Of a DNA stretch of 64,000 bases, positions 28,101-35,470 are shown piece after piece. Source of the DNA: Oscillospiraceae bacterium (GTDB lineage: Bacteria; Bacillota; Clostridia; Oscillospirales; QAMX01); NCBI GenBank assembly GCA_015067825.1, contig SVLQ01000012.1, positions 35,369 through 99,368 of the forward strand, written 5' to 3'. The notes beneath the pieces were generated by a model that saw only the letters and a list, made by a program, of their open reading frames with translations, did not search any database and had not been told where the DNA came from. Each line of letters begins with the position of its first letter. Positions within the stretch are counted from its first letter, which is position 1. The position numbers and the translations under genes were made by a program.

Positions 28101-30254
28101 GATGCGACCACCGGCAGCTGGCGCGGAAGAGCGGTCTTTGTCTCTTCCGGCGAATACAAGATGGAATTGGTAGAACTCAACGGCAAGTATGAGCCCCTTG
28201 GCGAAGACCAAACCTGTACGCTCGACCTAACGCTCGGTATGTACGTGGAGGTGGAAACGACCTCTCCGTCTGGGCAGGACACCATGATCTTCGGCGACCC
28301 GGCTACCCCGTCTTCTCTGCAGGTGCAGGTTGGGATCTACAACAACAACGGCGATCCCATCCGGGCGCTTGGCCGCGCGGGCTTGAACTACACGGCTGGC
28401 GGTTCGACCAATCTGTATACGGCGCTGACCTGGAACAGCGTGGAAGAATACTACGAAGGCGAATTCCACGTGGAGGCCGGTATCTGGCGCTTCCAAAACG
28501 TGAAGATCACGATGGGCGAAGGCGACGGTAAAACCAATACGCTGACGTCGGTCAAGGGCGAACCTCCGGTCTTTACGGTGATTCCGCCGACTCCGCCGAC
28601 GTACAAAGACCTTGGCACAGTCGGTGAAACTTCGCAGTATATTGTCTCCTCCGCAGACAAAGGTTCTGTTTCGGCAGCACTTTGGAATTCCGATGCAGCA
28701 ACTGTGTTTGCAAAGCTTGTGAGAGTGGATACCAATGGCAACTCAATTGCTGGATCTGCAGTCTATGTTCCGTCGTTTAGAAAAGATGAGACCCTAAGCA
28801 CGCTGGATGGTGAAAATGCGAAGTACTATACCTATTACTTCCCTGTCGAATCCTCCGATCTCTGGCGTTTGGAATCCATCAGCGCGTTTAACGTGTTCGA
28901 CGATCAGTCCGTGCTTCATAGTGTGCCGGCTGACGGTGTCAACTCCGAAGATGCGTATAAAAATGGTTTGGTCTTTGCTGTTGGCGGCGATCCTGTTGCA
29001 ATTCTGAGGGCGAGCGACGTTTCGGTCAGCGTTGCCTACGCCGACGGCGCTTTCTCGTACACCGACGCGAGAAACTATCTCGGTGTGTTCGGTAAAGATG
29101 CGTCCGGTAGCGTCACTGGGGAATTCATGACCCAACAGACTCTGAAGGCCGGCTCGGTCACGGTGGCGTTCGACGACTCGAAAGATCTGATCAGCCGTGG
29201 ATATTTCAGCGTGAGCGACGTTTCGCTGCAGTATCTCTATGGAACCGGTTACGATAACAGCACATACGGCGGCTATACGAGCACTTCGAACTCCGGTGCG
29301 ACGGTTGGCGTGGAAGTTTGCGTGCTTAAATTCCAGACTTCCGGTACGGCGCAGTTTACGCAATCGGAAGATGTTAGCTTTACGTATGCGGCGCAGTATA
29401 AGCCAGGCAAACTGAGGTATACGATCAACGCTGGGGACGAGACCGTCCCTGTCGAGAAGCAGAGCGAACGCAGTCAAGGCGTCTATACGATTGAAGTGTG
29501 GTCGAAGGCACCGTCTGTGACGGTCAGTGCGGTTACACCCAACGGAACGTACAGTGTCGATACACAAACCTCAGGTAAGATCTCGGACGGTTCAGCCAAG
29601 TCGTCAAATAAAGTTGAGGAAACCAAGTGCGGCGAAACGACAGTTTATTATGACTGGACGTATACCACGAACACCAAGCACCAGGCTGGATATACGCCGG
29701 TTATATCCGAGGATCGTCTGGAAGCAACCGTTTACTTTAAGTGTTCGCATCGGGACGATGCAACTTATAGTGGTGGTACCAGGAAGACAGCTGCTGATAC
29801 CAGAGAATTCCACCACTATGAATACAGTGCAAACGGAATGCCGTCGGTCACCTTGGTACTTTCGCAGACCGGTGAACTGTTCAGCGTTGCGGGTTCTTCG
29901 GCAACCCTGGAATTTGTGACAGAATCTACAACGGATACGACGGTTCGCATGTACACAGAGTACTCGAGTGAGAAATACAGTAGTTTCGGTGTTGGTTTAT
30001 TGGGTTCGGTAACAAAGTATTTTACGGATGCCAGTAAGCAGGTATCTACTTACAGTTGGACCGGAGAGAATTCTTGCAGACGGTATGTGGGTGAACTGTT
30101 GCAGTATGTTGATACCAGTAACTTCGTCTCTAGAGACGGCGACGACAGTAAAACTCCGGCAGGAACACTTTTGGGCGATACATTGGTCGCAGTCTACAAT
30201 GGTGCGACCTATACGTTCAGCATCAATCAGGTGACGATCCGCAACCCGTACTGA
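25131..30254 (+). CDS. Giant SipW-cognate-type surface protein, extended paralog of the gene at 11006
   Basis: The N-terminal hydrophobic helix (about 22-42) ends T-V-S-F-A-W-L-A-L-S-T-N-P-E-V, matching the leader of the protein at 11006. Further shared landmarks are A-A-N-G-N-L-E-I, T-W-G-N-L-I-D-L and, at the end of the common region (~residues 780-810), F-Y-L-D-G-E-E-I-T-N-G-D-V. The paralog stops there, but this protein continues for 900 residues. Residues about 820-1150 look like tandem beta-sandwich modules (W-E-G-S-Y-T-F-A-Y-P-G-E-Y; W-R-G-R-A-V-F-V-S-S-G-E-Y), followed by a Thr/Ser/Tyr-rich beta region. There is no C-terminal anchor. The last part (from about 28600) is more AT-rich than the rest. 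ATG has AGGTGA 4 nt upstream. Likely a tip or matrix protein (inference). Confidence 0.85.
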   Translation: MEDTRQRIKEYTGRLVRLREKVVAVALLLVISASMLTTVSFAWLALSTNPEVSNVSTNIAANGNLEIALASGTMGDPTVVGPSKAGDSNLPPLERNITWGNLIDLSDPAYALDRLVLRPALLNESNLLSKPLYGPVYDTTGRVIDKDTSSGYAKLLNGVLTSTDELGVRAITSMRYGEAGAVSVYNNKLNVVESANVRNKTNYQGLAETEDYMDALASMMTGYMVQNILKVNSSVGNMVSDATLKGADLTQFALMYDEMILRYEEQAEVFASLLNLYAEVNAYDAEKQAVVGTPTSITGAELLALEYSVANKTAYNKLATQFGLLANGKYTGAKKGFIIAIDQFLADYHLMVAESVRVKDLRDYVNRQSGQSIKWPNCPTLENSTVRIIDDIINNFTVVNNCTISGSSYENGKAIKISSVGAGVAMALKNSVCETKITNGILYNFDTFTGARIRNPEGKPLTLTVQAMGTQTIKSNVSTSADDDYFENERFVLANIIKTKIGQPTEIAKDSYGFAVDFWVRTNAQGSFLTLQGNVLTETEIVEVMGKDRNGVEVQLYTISVKAETEEETDPAETTAPVGGGILDDLATATYDIYMSTDTRLVLDDKGEPVVDGEGNAVTEEVPCWRYADTHAIVADEYVAEYNFEDKLPPKKIEEIEHVLCFEGDNRVWDDSGSFLTVNSTTQGSGSCYVFYAENPVDQARIMVLLKSMKVAFVDAQGKLLTTAYMDTEHHYATTGKVIVPLVLDPESLNIGADDQGNIRYAITALEQNVATLITAVFYLDGEEITNGDVLAAADIRGQMNLQFGSSVSLNAMKDETLYNAELVVTGEIDGRTEFEYGVDTDLTTKVKIRVSGDTPASMKAYFIRKINSTQGSPEESFILTDSDRDGIWEGSYTFAYPGEYILRSVQVDGTDRELSNPTDQFPTVKVNGFSISRVIYSEADGTEIMTGAASYPVDVELWFATSDRSKMPNTVVGQFMREDGAVATVRFKYDATTGSWRGRAVFVSSGEYKMELVELNGKYEPLGEDQTCTLDLTLGMYVEVETTSPSGQDTMIFGDPATPSSLQVQVGIYNNNGDPIRALGRAGLNYTAGGSTNLYTALTWNSVEEYYEGEFHVEAGIWRFQNVKITMGEGDGKTNTLTSVKGEPPVFTVIPPTPPTYKDLGTVGETSQYIVSSADKGSVSAALWNSDAATVFAKLVRVDTNGNSIAGSAVYVPSFRKDETLSTLDGENAKYYTYYFPVESSDLWRLESISAFNVFDDQSVLHSVPADGVNSEDAYKNGLVFAVGGDPVAILRASDVSVSVAYADGAFSYTDARNYLGVFGKDASGSVTGEFMTQQTLKAGSVTVAFDDSKDLISRGYFSVSDVSLQYLYGTGYDNSTYGGYTSTSNSGATVGVEVCVLKFQTSGTAQFTQSEDVSFTYAAQYKPGKLRYTINAGDETVPVEKQSERSQGVYTIEVWSKAPSVTVSAVTPNGTYSVDTQTSGKISDGSAKSSNKVEETKCGETTVYYDWTYTTNTKHQAGYTPVISEDRLEATVYFKCSHRDDATYSGGTRKTAADTREFHHYEYSANGMPSVTLVLSQTGELFSVAGSSATLEFVTESTTDTTVRMYTEYSSEKYSSFGVGLLGSVTKYFTDASKQVSTYSWTGENSCRRYVGELLQYVDTSNFVSRDGDDSKTPAGTLLGDTLVAVYNGATYTFSINQVTIRNPY

Positions 30255-30323
30255 TCCAATGGTGAAATCAAACAAAAGTGCAATGTATTCCTGCTAAAAC
30301 GAAATTGGATGTGAGGTATTTCT

Positions 30324-31046
30324 GTGCTGAATCGGTTGATTGTTTGGATCGCCGAAAATGATTTACAATCTGAGGCGTACAGCATCTGCGGAACAATTCC
30401 TTTGTTTATCGCAGGTGCGTACGGCCTGTGGTACGGACACAAGATCAAGATGCGAGCATGGAAATCCTTTTGCGTGGTGGAACTGGGATCCTATGCATGG
30501 GGACAATTCATGAACATTGTAATGTGGGCCAATTCGGGCTTCCGTGAGTTCGGTGACCGCAATGTCGCGGTTGTTTTTGTGTACATTCCGGTGATTGCGT
30601 GGCTTCTGTCAAAAATCTTCCGGGAGCGCTATGAAGCGGTCAGCGACCAACTTGCGTTCACAGCGATGCTTATGTACGGCTTTGGACGTTGGGGCTGTGT
30701 GTTCTTTGGCTGTTGTTATGGATATCCTTGCAGTTGGGGTATCTACAACCCATGGAAAGACGCATACCTCTTTCCAGTTGCGATCTTGGAGTCGGTGATT
30801 GCGTTGACACTCGTTGGCGTCTTGTTGTATTTGTCGAAAAAACAAAACTATAAGCCAACGGGACGTTTGTTACCGATCCTATTAACCGTGTATGGTATCC
30901 TTCGGTTTTTCATTGAATTTTTGCATGACAATGAAAAAGTGCTTTTCGGCTGCTCAAAACTTGCATTCCACGCTTTATTTATGGCGATTGTCGGTGCAAT
31001 TCTATGGATGAGAAAAAGAAAACAACAACGCAGAATTGTTTCCTAA
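30324..31046 (+). CDS. Lgt-like prolipoprotein diacylglyceryl transferase family membrane protein
   Basis: About six to seven hydrophobic segments and the Lgt-like pattern F-G-R-W-G-C-V-F-F-G-C-C-Y-G, then P-V-A-I-L-E-S and Y-G-I-L-R-F-F-I-E-F-L-H-D-N. Lgt attaches diacylglycerol to the lipobox Cys of prelipoproteins. In classical Lgt the conserved stretch reads G-R-x-G-N-F-x-N-x-E; here Asn is Cys and the motif is GCCYG, a variant of Lgt-family paralogs, so the substrate may differ. GTG at 30324 has GAGGT 6 nt upstream. The gene is AT-richer than its neighbours. No clear lipobox protein is encoded nearby, so its partner is unknown. Confidence 0.75.
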   Translation: MLNRLIVWIAENDLQSEAYSICGTIPLFIAGAYGLWYGHKIKMRAWKSFCVVELGSYAWGQFMNIVMWANSGFREFGDRNVAVVFVYIPVIAWLLSKIFRERYEAVSDQLAFTAMLMYGFGRWGCVFFGCCYGYPCSWGIYNPWKDAYLFPVAILESVIALTLVGVLLYLSKKQNYKPTGRLLPILLTVYGILRFFIEFLHDNEKVLFGCSKLAFHALFMAIVGAILWMRKRKQQRRIVS

Positions 31047-31071
31047 GAATCCATTCTGAAAGGAGTTCGTT

Positions 31072-32820
31072 ATGCCTCTGTTTTCCCGAAAATTTCATCG
31101 CGTGTGGTGTGCCGCGCTCCTTTTGGCGGTGCTGCTCGCCGCGTTTCCGCTCACGGCATTTGCCGCGGAGTCGGGGAGCTGCGGCAACGGGCTCTCCTGG
31201 CACTATGCGGCCGGAACGCTGACGATCAGCGGTGAGGGCGCGATGAACGACTACAGCGACGGTAATCTGCCGCCGTGGTACCATTTGCGCGGTGAGATCA
31301 CCCGTCTGGTGCTTTCGGACGGCCTGACGAGCGTCGGCCAGCTGGCGTTCTACGAATGCACGATGCTGCAGAGCGTTTCAATGCCCGATTCGGTGCGCCT
31401 GATTCGGGACAAGGCGTTTGCCGAATGCTCGCGCCTGCGCTTTGTTGACTTGTCCGACCAGCTTCTCCGCATCGGCGACCGCGCGTTTTACGGCTGCCGC
31501 AAGTTGGAAACGCTGACGCTGCCGAGTAGCCTCAACGAAATCGGCGAAAAGGCGTTTTATCTCTGCGAAAGCCTCACGGCGGTGACGATTCCGCGCTATG
31601 TCGAAACCTTGGGCGCGGAGATGTTTGCCTATTGCAGCGCGCTGGTGCGCGTGCGGATCGAAGCGCGCGTTTCGACGATCCCGGAGTGGGCGTTCTACGG
31701 CTGCGGAAGTCTGGTGGAGGTCGAGCTTCCGCCGACGGTTTGCGCGATCGAGACATTTGCTTTCAAAAAATGCGAAGAGCTGACTTCGGTCTACTGCGGC
31801 GATGCGACCAATGCGCAGACGGTGCGGCAGGAGCTCTCCGAAGATCTGCCGCAGTTTGCGAGCGGCGGTTTTGTCGGCGGCGGTTTGCTGACGGAGGTCA
31901 CCTATTCCACCGAGACCCAAACCGATGAAGCCGGCAACGTGCAGGTGCTGGTCAACAGCACGGTGCGCGAAACAGAAGGTATGCAGCTGACGACGGTGGT
32001 GACAACGGTCACGCCCGAGGCGGTCGATGTCCCCGAACCGGCCGCTCCGGTGATCACCCTGACGGTCGAGGATAACGAGGTGTGGGCCGAGGCTCAGGCC
32101 GCCGTCGTGCAAACGCTGACAGAAATGGGCGATGCCGAAACGGTGGAGCTGCAGGTCTATTTGGAGCAAGACGTTGCGATGGATACGTCGTTTGTGCAGT
32201 CGCTGGTGGGCAGAGATCTGCAAACCGAGGTTCTGGCGGCCGACGGCAGTGTCTGGCGCCTCGATTGTGCGGAGCTGAAAGCCAACGAGGTCGGCGAAAC
32301 GCTGAACTATGCGCACTCGGTCGGCGAAGCAACCGAAGAAGACAAGACCGGGCTGGGCACGGATGCTTGCTATACCGTGCAGTTTACCGATTCGGCAGAG
32401 ATGAAATCGGAAGTTTTGATTGCGCTGCCGGTTCCGCAGGGCAACAACGCCTTTTTGTATCAGAAGGAGACAGACGGCTCCTATACCCGTCTGCAGGCGG
32501 TTTCCGTCGATGAGACCGGCAACGCGCATTTCTACCTCGCTTCGGTCGACAAAGAAACGGACTATGTGATCGGCATCAATGTTCCTGGCGAGAGCACGGA
32601 TGACGTGATCTTGGCAGACCGCGCGACGCAAAACGCGATCATGCGTCTGGAGAAGATCGAGTACGTCGAGACCGGTGTGCGCGAACTCCACGGCTTTACC
32701 GCAACGCAGATCATGCTGTTTGCGATTGTCATTCTTGTGATTGCGGCAATCGTGATCGGCGTGGTCATGTATATGCTGAACAAGCAAAAAATGGAAAAAA
32801 TGCGCCGTGCGGCGTCGTGA
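31072..32820 (+). CDS. BspA-type leucine-rich-repeat surface protein with C-terminal membrane anchor
   Basis: A signal peptide (residues 1-27, ending T-A-F-A-A) is followed by W-H-Y-A-A-G-T-L-T-I-S-G-E-G-A-M, the usual lead-in of BspA-like proteins, and about six LRR_5 repeats of 23 residues (I-G-x-x-A-F-Y-x-C-x-x-L-x-x-V-x-L-P) through residue 240. A beta-rich region follows, then a transmembrane helix near the C-terminus (I-M-L-F-A-I-V-I-L-V-I-A-A-I-V-I-G) and a short basic tail. Such proteins commonly act in adhesion. It starts 25 nt after the Lgt-like gene with AAAGGAG upstream and is the last gene of the surface locus. Confidence 0.85.
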   Translation: MPLFSRKFHRVWCAALLLAVLLAAFPLTAFAAESGSCGNGLSWHYAAGTLTISGEGAMNDYSDGNLPPWYHLRGEITRLVLSDGLTSVGQLAFYECTMLQSVSMPDSVRLIRDKAFAECSRLRFVDLSDQLLRIGDRAFYGCRKLETLTLPSSLNEIGEKAFYLCESLTAVTIPRYVETLGAEMFAYCSALVRVRIEARVSTIPEWAFYGCGSLVEVELPPTVCAIETFAFKKCEELTSVYCGDATNAQTVRQELSEDLPQFASGGFVGGGLLTEVTYSTETQTDEAGNVQVLVNSTVRETEGMQLTTVVTTVTPEAVDVPEPAAPVITLTVEDNEVWAEAQAAVVQTLTEMGDAETVELQVYLEQDVAMDTSFVQSLVGRDLQTEVLAADGSVWRLDCAELKANEVGETLNYAHSVGEATEEDKTGLGTDACYTVQFTDSAEMKSEVLIALPVPQGNNAFLYQKETDGSYTRLQAVSVDETGNAHFYLASVDKETDYVIGINVPGESTDDVILADRATQNAIMRLEKIEYVETGVRELHGFTATQIMLFAIVILVIAAIVIGVVMYMLNKQKMEKMRRAAS

Positions 32821-32844
32821 AAACGACAGAAATGGATATTACAT

Positions 32845-33489
32845 ATGCGCAAGTATGAGAGTCTGGTTGGTCGACGCTACGGCAAGTTAGTCGTGTTAGA
32901 ACAAATTCCATCCAATGGCAGTCCACATCGGAGATGGCTTTGCCGATGTGATTGTGGAAACCTGCATGAGGCTACGACGGGAAATCTAAATAGCGGGCAT
33001 GCAACAAACTGCGGGTGCATGAAGTCGCCGGATCTGACCGGAAAAGTGTTTGGTCATATTACGGTGCTGCGCCGTTCGCCAGAACGACGGCGGCGAGGTG
33101 ATCGGCAGTTGGTGGAATGGGAGTGTCAGTGTGAATGTGGTGCAATTGTCTATCGGACAAGTGATCAATTGTCTGACACGAAAGAACGCATGTGTGTAAG
33201 TTGTGCGAGAAAAAATAGTGCGGCGATCGCACAAAAATCCGCCGGATTTGAGGGGGGAACACAAGTCACCAAAATTCAAAATATGAAACTGAGTTCGGCA
33301 AACACCAGTGGATGCAGAGGTGTTTATTACCACAAAAAACAAAAGAAATGGTGCGCTCGGTTGAAATTCCAAGGAAAACTGATGAATTTTGGTTCGTATG
33401 ATAACTTTGAAGACGCCGTCAAGGCGCGACGTCGAGCCGAGGAAGAAGTATATGGTACATATCTTAGCTCTCTGGTCTCCAACCAATAA
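32845..33489 (+). CDS. AP2-domain DNA-binding protein with Cys-rich N-terminal repeats
   Basis: Residues about 10-60 and 65-125 hold two Cys-rich repeats (W-L-C-R-C-D-C-G-N ... N-C-G-C; W-E-C-Q-C-E-C-G ... C-V-S-C) that look like zinc-binding modules. The C-terminal 60 residues fit an AP2/ERF domain (S-G-C-R-G-V-Y-Y-H-K-K-Q-K-K-W ... F-G-S-Y-D-N-F-E-D-A). In bacteria such proteins usually belong to phages or homing HNH elements. No HNH motif remains here. Base composition is more AT-rich than the flanks, with many tta/aaa codons, suggesting acquisition by transfer. Target and function unknown; it may be a stranded regulator of a mobile element. Confidence 0.75.
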   Translation: MRKYESLVGRRYGKLVVLEQIPSNGSPHRRWLCRCDCGNLHEATTGNLNSGHATNCGCMKSPDLTGKVFGHITVLRRSPERRRRGDRQLVEWECQCECGAIVYRTSDQLSDTKERMCVSCARKNSAAIAQKSAGFEGGTQVTKIQNMKLSSANTSGCRGVYYHKKQKKWCARLKFQGKLMNFGSYDNFEDAVKARRRAEEEVYGTYLSSLVSNQ

Positions 33490-33513
33490 CAAGGCTCTTT
33501 GAGGTTGCAAAAT

Positions 33514-33556
33514 AAAAGGACTTGCTGTCTGTATCACACAGACAGCAAGTCCTTTT
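33514..33556. terminator. Bidirectional intrinsic terminator
   Basis: A 19-bp perfect stem (33514-33532 with 33538-33556) and 5-nt loop, with A/T runs at both ends. It lies between the convergent AP2 gene and the TPM gene and can serve both strands. Confidence 0.9.
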
Positions 33557-33584
33557 TGTAACTGGAATGACAATGATAGGGGAA

Positions 33585-34334
33585 TCAAAACGAACCGCCG
33601 CCGATGTTTCTCGACGAACTGCGGGATTTCGCCGCGGGTTTCGAGGTTTCTTTCTTACGGCGCGAGACATTTCTATAGAGGAACAGCTCGTGCTGGTCGG
33701 TGATCTTCATACTGCCGGCTTTGGTATACTGCGTGGCCGCAGGCTGCATCCGCACCGACTTGAGCTTGCTTTTCATCGATCCGGTGGCGATCAGCGCGAC
33801 CACGAGGCCGATGGCAAGGCAAATCAGGATATTCTTGGCGTAGTTGAAGGGGAATCCGTTGATCTCGCCCTCCAACAGGTATTCGCATTCGTCCGCAAAA
33901 TCCGAGAACGCCTCCGCATAGTCTTCGTCGCTGAGAGATGGGGCGATCAGATCGCTGATATTGTCGATATCACTGGGGCTGATAGCTTTTGCGCCGAGGC
34001 CGTTGGAGAGGATACGATACTGCCGTTCCTCCATTGCGACCAGCAGCATGACACCGTCATGGTCGCTGCCGTAACCGAAGCTACCTTCGTCGTAGAAGAA
34101 TTCGATGTACTCGTCCGCGTTCATCGCTCCGGTTGAATCGACAGTTACGATGATAACGTCGACCTGGTAGGCTTCGCTGATTACGTTGAGCCTTTCGGTC
34201 AACGTGCGCTCTTCCGATTCCGTGAGCAGATCCGCATCGTCGATCAAACGCGCACCGTTTGCCGCAAATGCCGCCGCCGACAGGGAAACGCACAGAATGA
34301 GAACCAAAACGAACGATAAAACTTTTTTCGTCAT
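33585..34334 (-). CDS. TPM-domain membrane protein
   Basis: A signal peptide (V-L-S-F-V-L-V-L-I-L-C-V ... A-A-A-F-A-A) is followed by a TPM domain (residues about 28-150: L-I-D-D-A-D-L-L-T-E-S-E-E, V-D-V-I-I-V-T-V-D-S, D-H-D-G-V-M-L-L-V-A). One transmembrane helix lies near 165-185, and a basic Ser/Arg-rich cytoplasmic tail ends G-G-G-S-F. TPM domains occur in membrane-associated proteins of unclear biochemistry, some with phosphatase-like activity. ATG at 34334 has AAGGAGGTG upstream. Third gene of an operon with the zinc-ribbon and SPFH genes upstream, spacing 12 nt. Confidence 0.85.
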   Translation of the reverse strand: MTKKVLSFVLVLILCVSLSAAAFAANGARLIDDADLLTESEERTLTERLNVISEAYQVDVIIVTVDSTGAMNADEYIEFFYDEGSFGYGSDHDGVMLLVAMEERQYRILSNGLGAKAISPSDIDNISDLIAPSLSDEDYAEAFSDFADECEYLLEGEINGFPFNYAKNILICLAIGLVVALIATGSMKSKLKSVRMQPAATQYTKAGSMKITDQHELFLYRNVSRRKKETSKPAAKSRSSSRNIGGGSF

Positions 34335-34346
34335 GCCAACACCTCC

Positions 34347-35432
34347 TTACAGAAGCCACATCAGGTACGAAACGGCAAATGCCGCCGCCCCGATGATACC
34401 GGTGAGGCCGAACAGCCAACGCTTATAGGCGGCTTTGTCGAGCGGGAGATCGCCGACGAGCTTGCCTGTTTGACCGTTCATGGCGAAGGTGTATTTTTGG
34501 TCTTTCCATTTGGTGTTCAGCAACCACACGGGACAGAGCGCATATTTGGCGGTACCGTTTTCGAAGCTGATGTTCGAGGACATGGGCGTGACGGTCGCGT
34601 AGCCGGTGACGGTCTGGGCAAATGCCTTTTCCGTGCTTGTTTTGATGCGCTCGTTGGCGCGTTCAATGCTCTGCTCGGAATCCACATCGTATTTGTCGGC
34701 GAGATATCCGGCGAGGTAGGCTGTCTGGAAATCGACGGCTTTGGAGAAATCGAAAGGCTCGATCGATTCCATCAGCGCGTCATCCATCTTGGTCGAACCA
34801 TCTACAGGGACATTTTGGAACCCGAGACTGCCGCCGCGCGTGACCGAGAAGAAGCTGGTTTCCGTGTAGTAAAACTTGCTGTCGCTCCACGTGCGCACGC
34901 GCGTTGCCTTGTAGCGAATGTTGGCTTTGGCATCGGTGTCGAAGAGCCAGACCGGGACGTAGATACCCTTGACTTCTTCAATGTGGTTTTCCTTGCTGAA
35001 GACCTTGGGCAAAAGGCGCTTGCCGCCGTAATGCTTTTTGAGCGCGGCAATGGCGGCTTTTTTGTCCAGCCGGAAGGGGATCACGTAGTCGGGCTTCAAA
35101 TCCCCTTTGAATTGGCCCATCATCACGACTGGGTTGTCGCAGAACGGGCAGGCGGTTGCGGCGAGCGTTTCGTCGCCGACAATTTCGCCGCCGCACGACT
35201 TGCAGACATAGACACGCAGGTGTTCGGTTTCGCCTTCCTGCCACTCGCTGCCGGCTGCAGTGTCCCAGCTCATGTTGTCGCCTTTGGCGTTTTTGAGCTC
35301 ATCATCGTAGGATATGAGCGTTTCCATTTCGAATTCCGTATCGCAATACGGACATTTCATTTTCTGAAGGCTGCTGTCAAATTCGATCGCCCCGTCACAG
35401 CAGGGGCATTTGTATTGCTGCAATGCTGCCAA
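34347..35432 (-). CDS. Zinc-ribbon (TFIIB-type) membrane-tethered protein
   Basis: Two zinc ribbons stand at the N-terminus: Y-K-C-P-C-C ... K-C-P-Y-C-D and Y-V-C-K-S-C-G-G ... A-C-P-F-C-D (residues 7-95). A conserved domain follows (D-Y-V-I-P-F-R-L-D-K-K-A-A; Y-V-P-V-W-L-F-D; Y-A-L-C-P-V-W-L-L-N-T), then one or two hydrophobic helices at the C-terminus. The family is common in Clostridia, often next to SPFH and TPM genes, but its role is unknown. It lies in the same operon as both, 38 nt after the SPFH gene. Confidence 0.8.
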   Translation of the reverse strand: MAALQQYKCPCCDGAIEFDSSLQKMKCPYCDTEFEMETLISYDDELKNAKGDNMSWDTAAGSEWQEGETEHLRVYVCKSCGGEIVGDETLAATACPFCDNPVVMMGQFKGDLKPDYVIPFRLDKKAAIAALKKHYGGKRLLPKVFSKENHIEEVKGIYVPVWLFDTDAKANIRYKATRVRTWSDSKFYYTETSFFSVTRGGSLGFQNVPVDGSTKMDDALMESIEPFDFSKAVDFQTAYLAGYLADKYDVDSEQSIERANERIKTSTEKAFAQTVTGYATVTPMSSNISFENGTAKYALCPVWLLNTKWKDQKYTFAMNGQTGKLVGDLPLDKAAYKRWLFGLTGIIGAAAFAVSYLMWLL

Positions 35433-35470
35433 AGAGCATCACTCCTTCCGTGAGATCAGGCAGATTCGGA

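Noticed and set aside
33522..34136. + strand open reading frame over the TPM gene
   Set aside because: It crosses the terminator and has no ribosome site.
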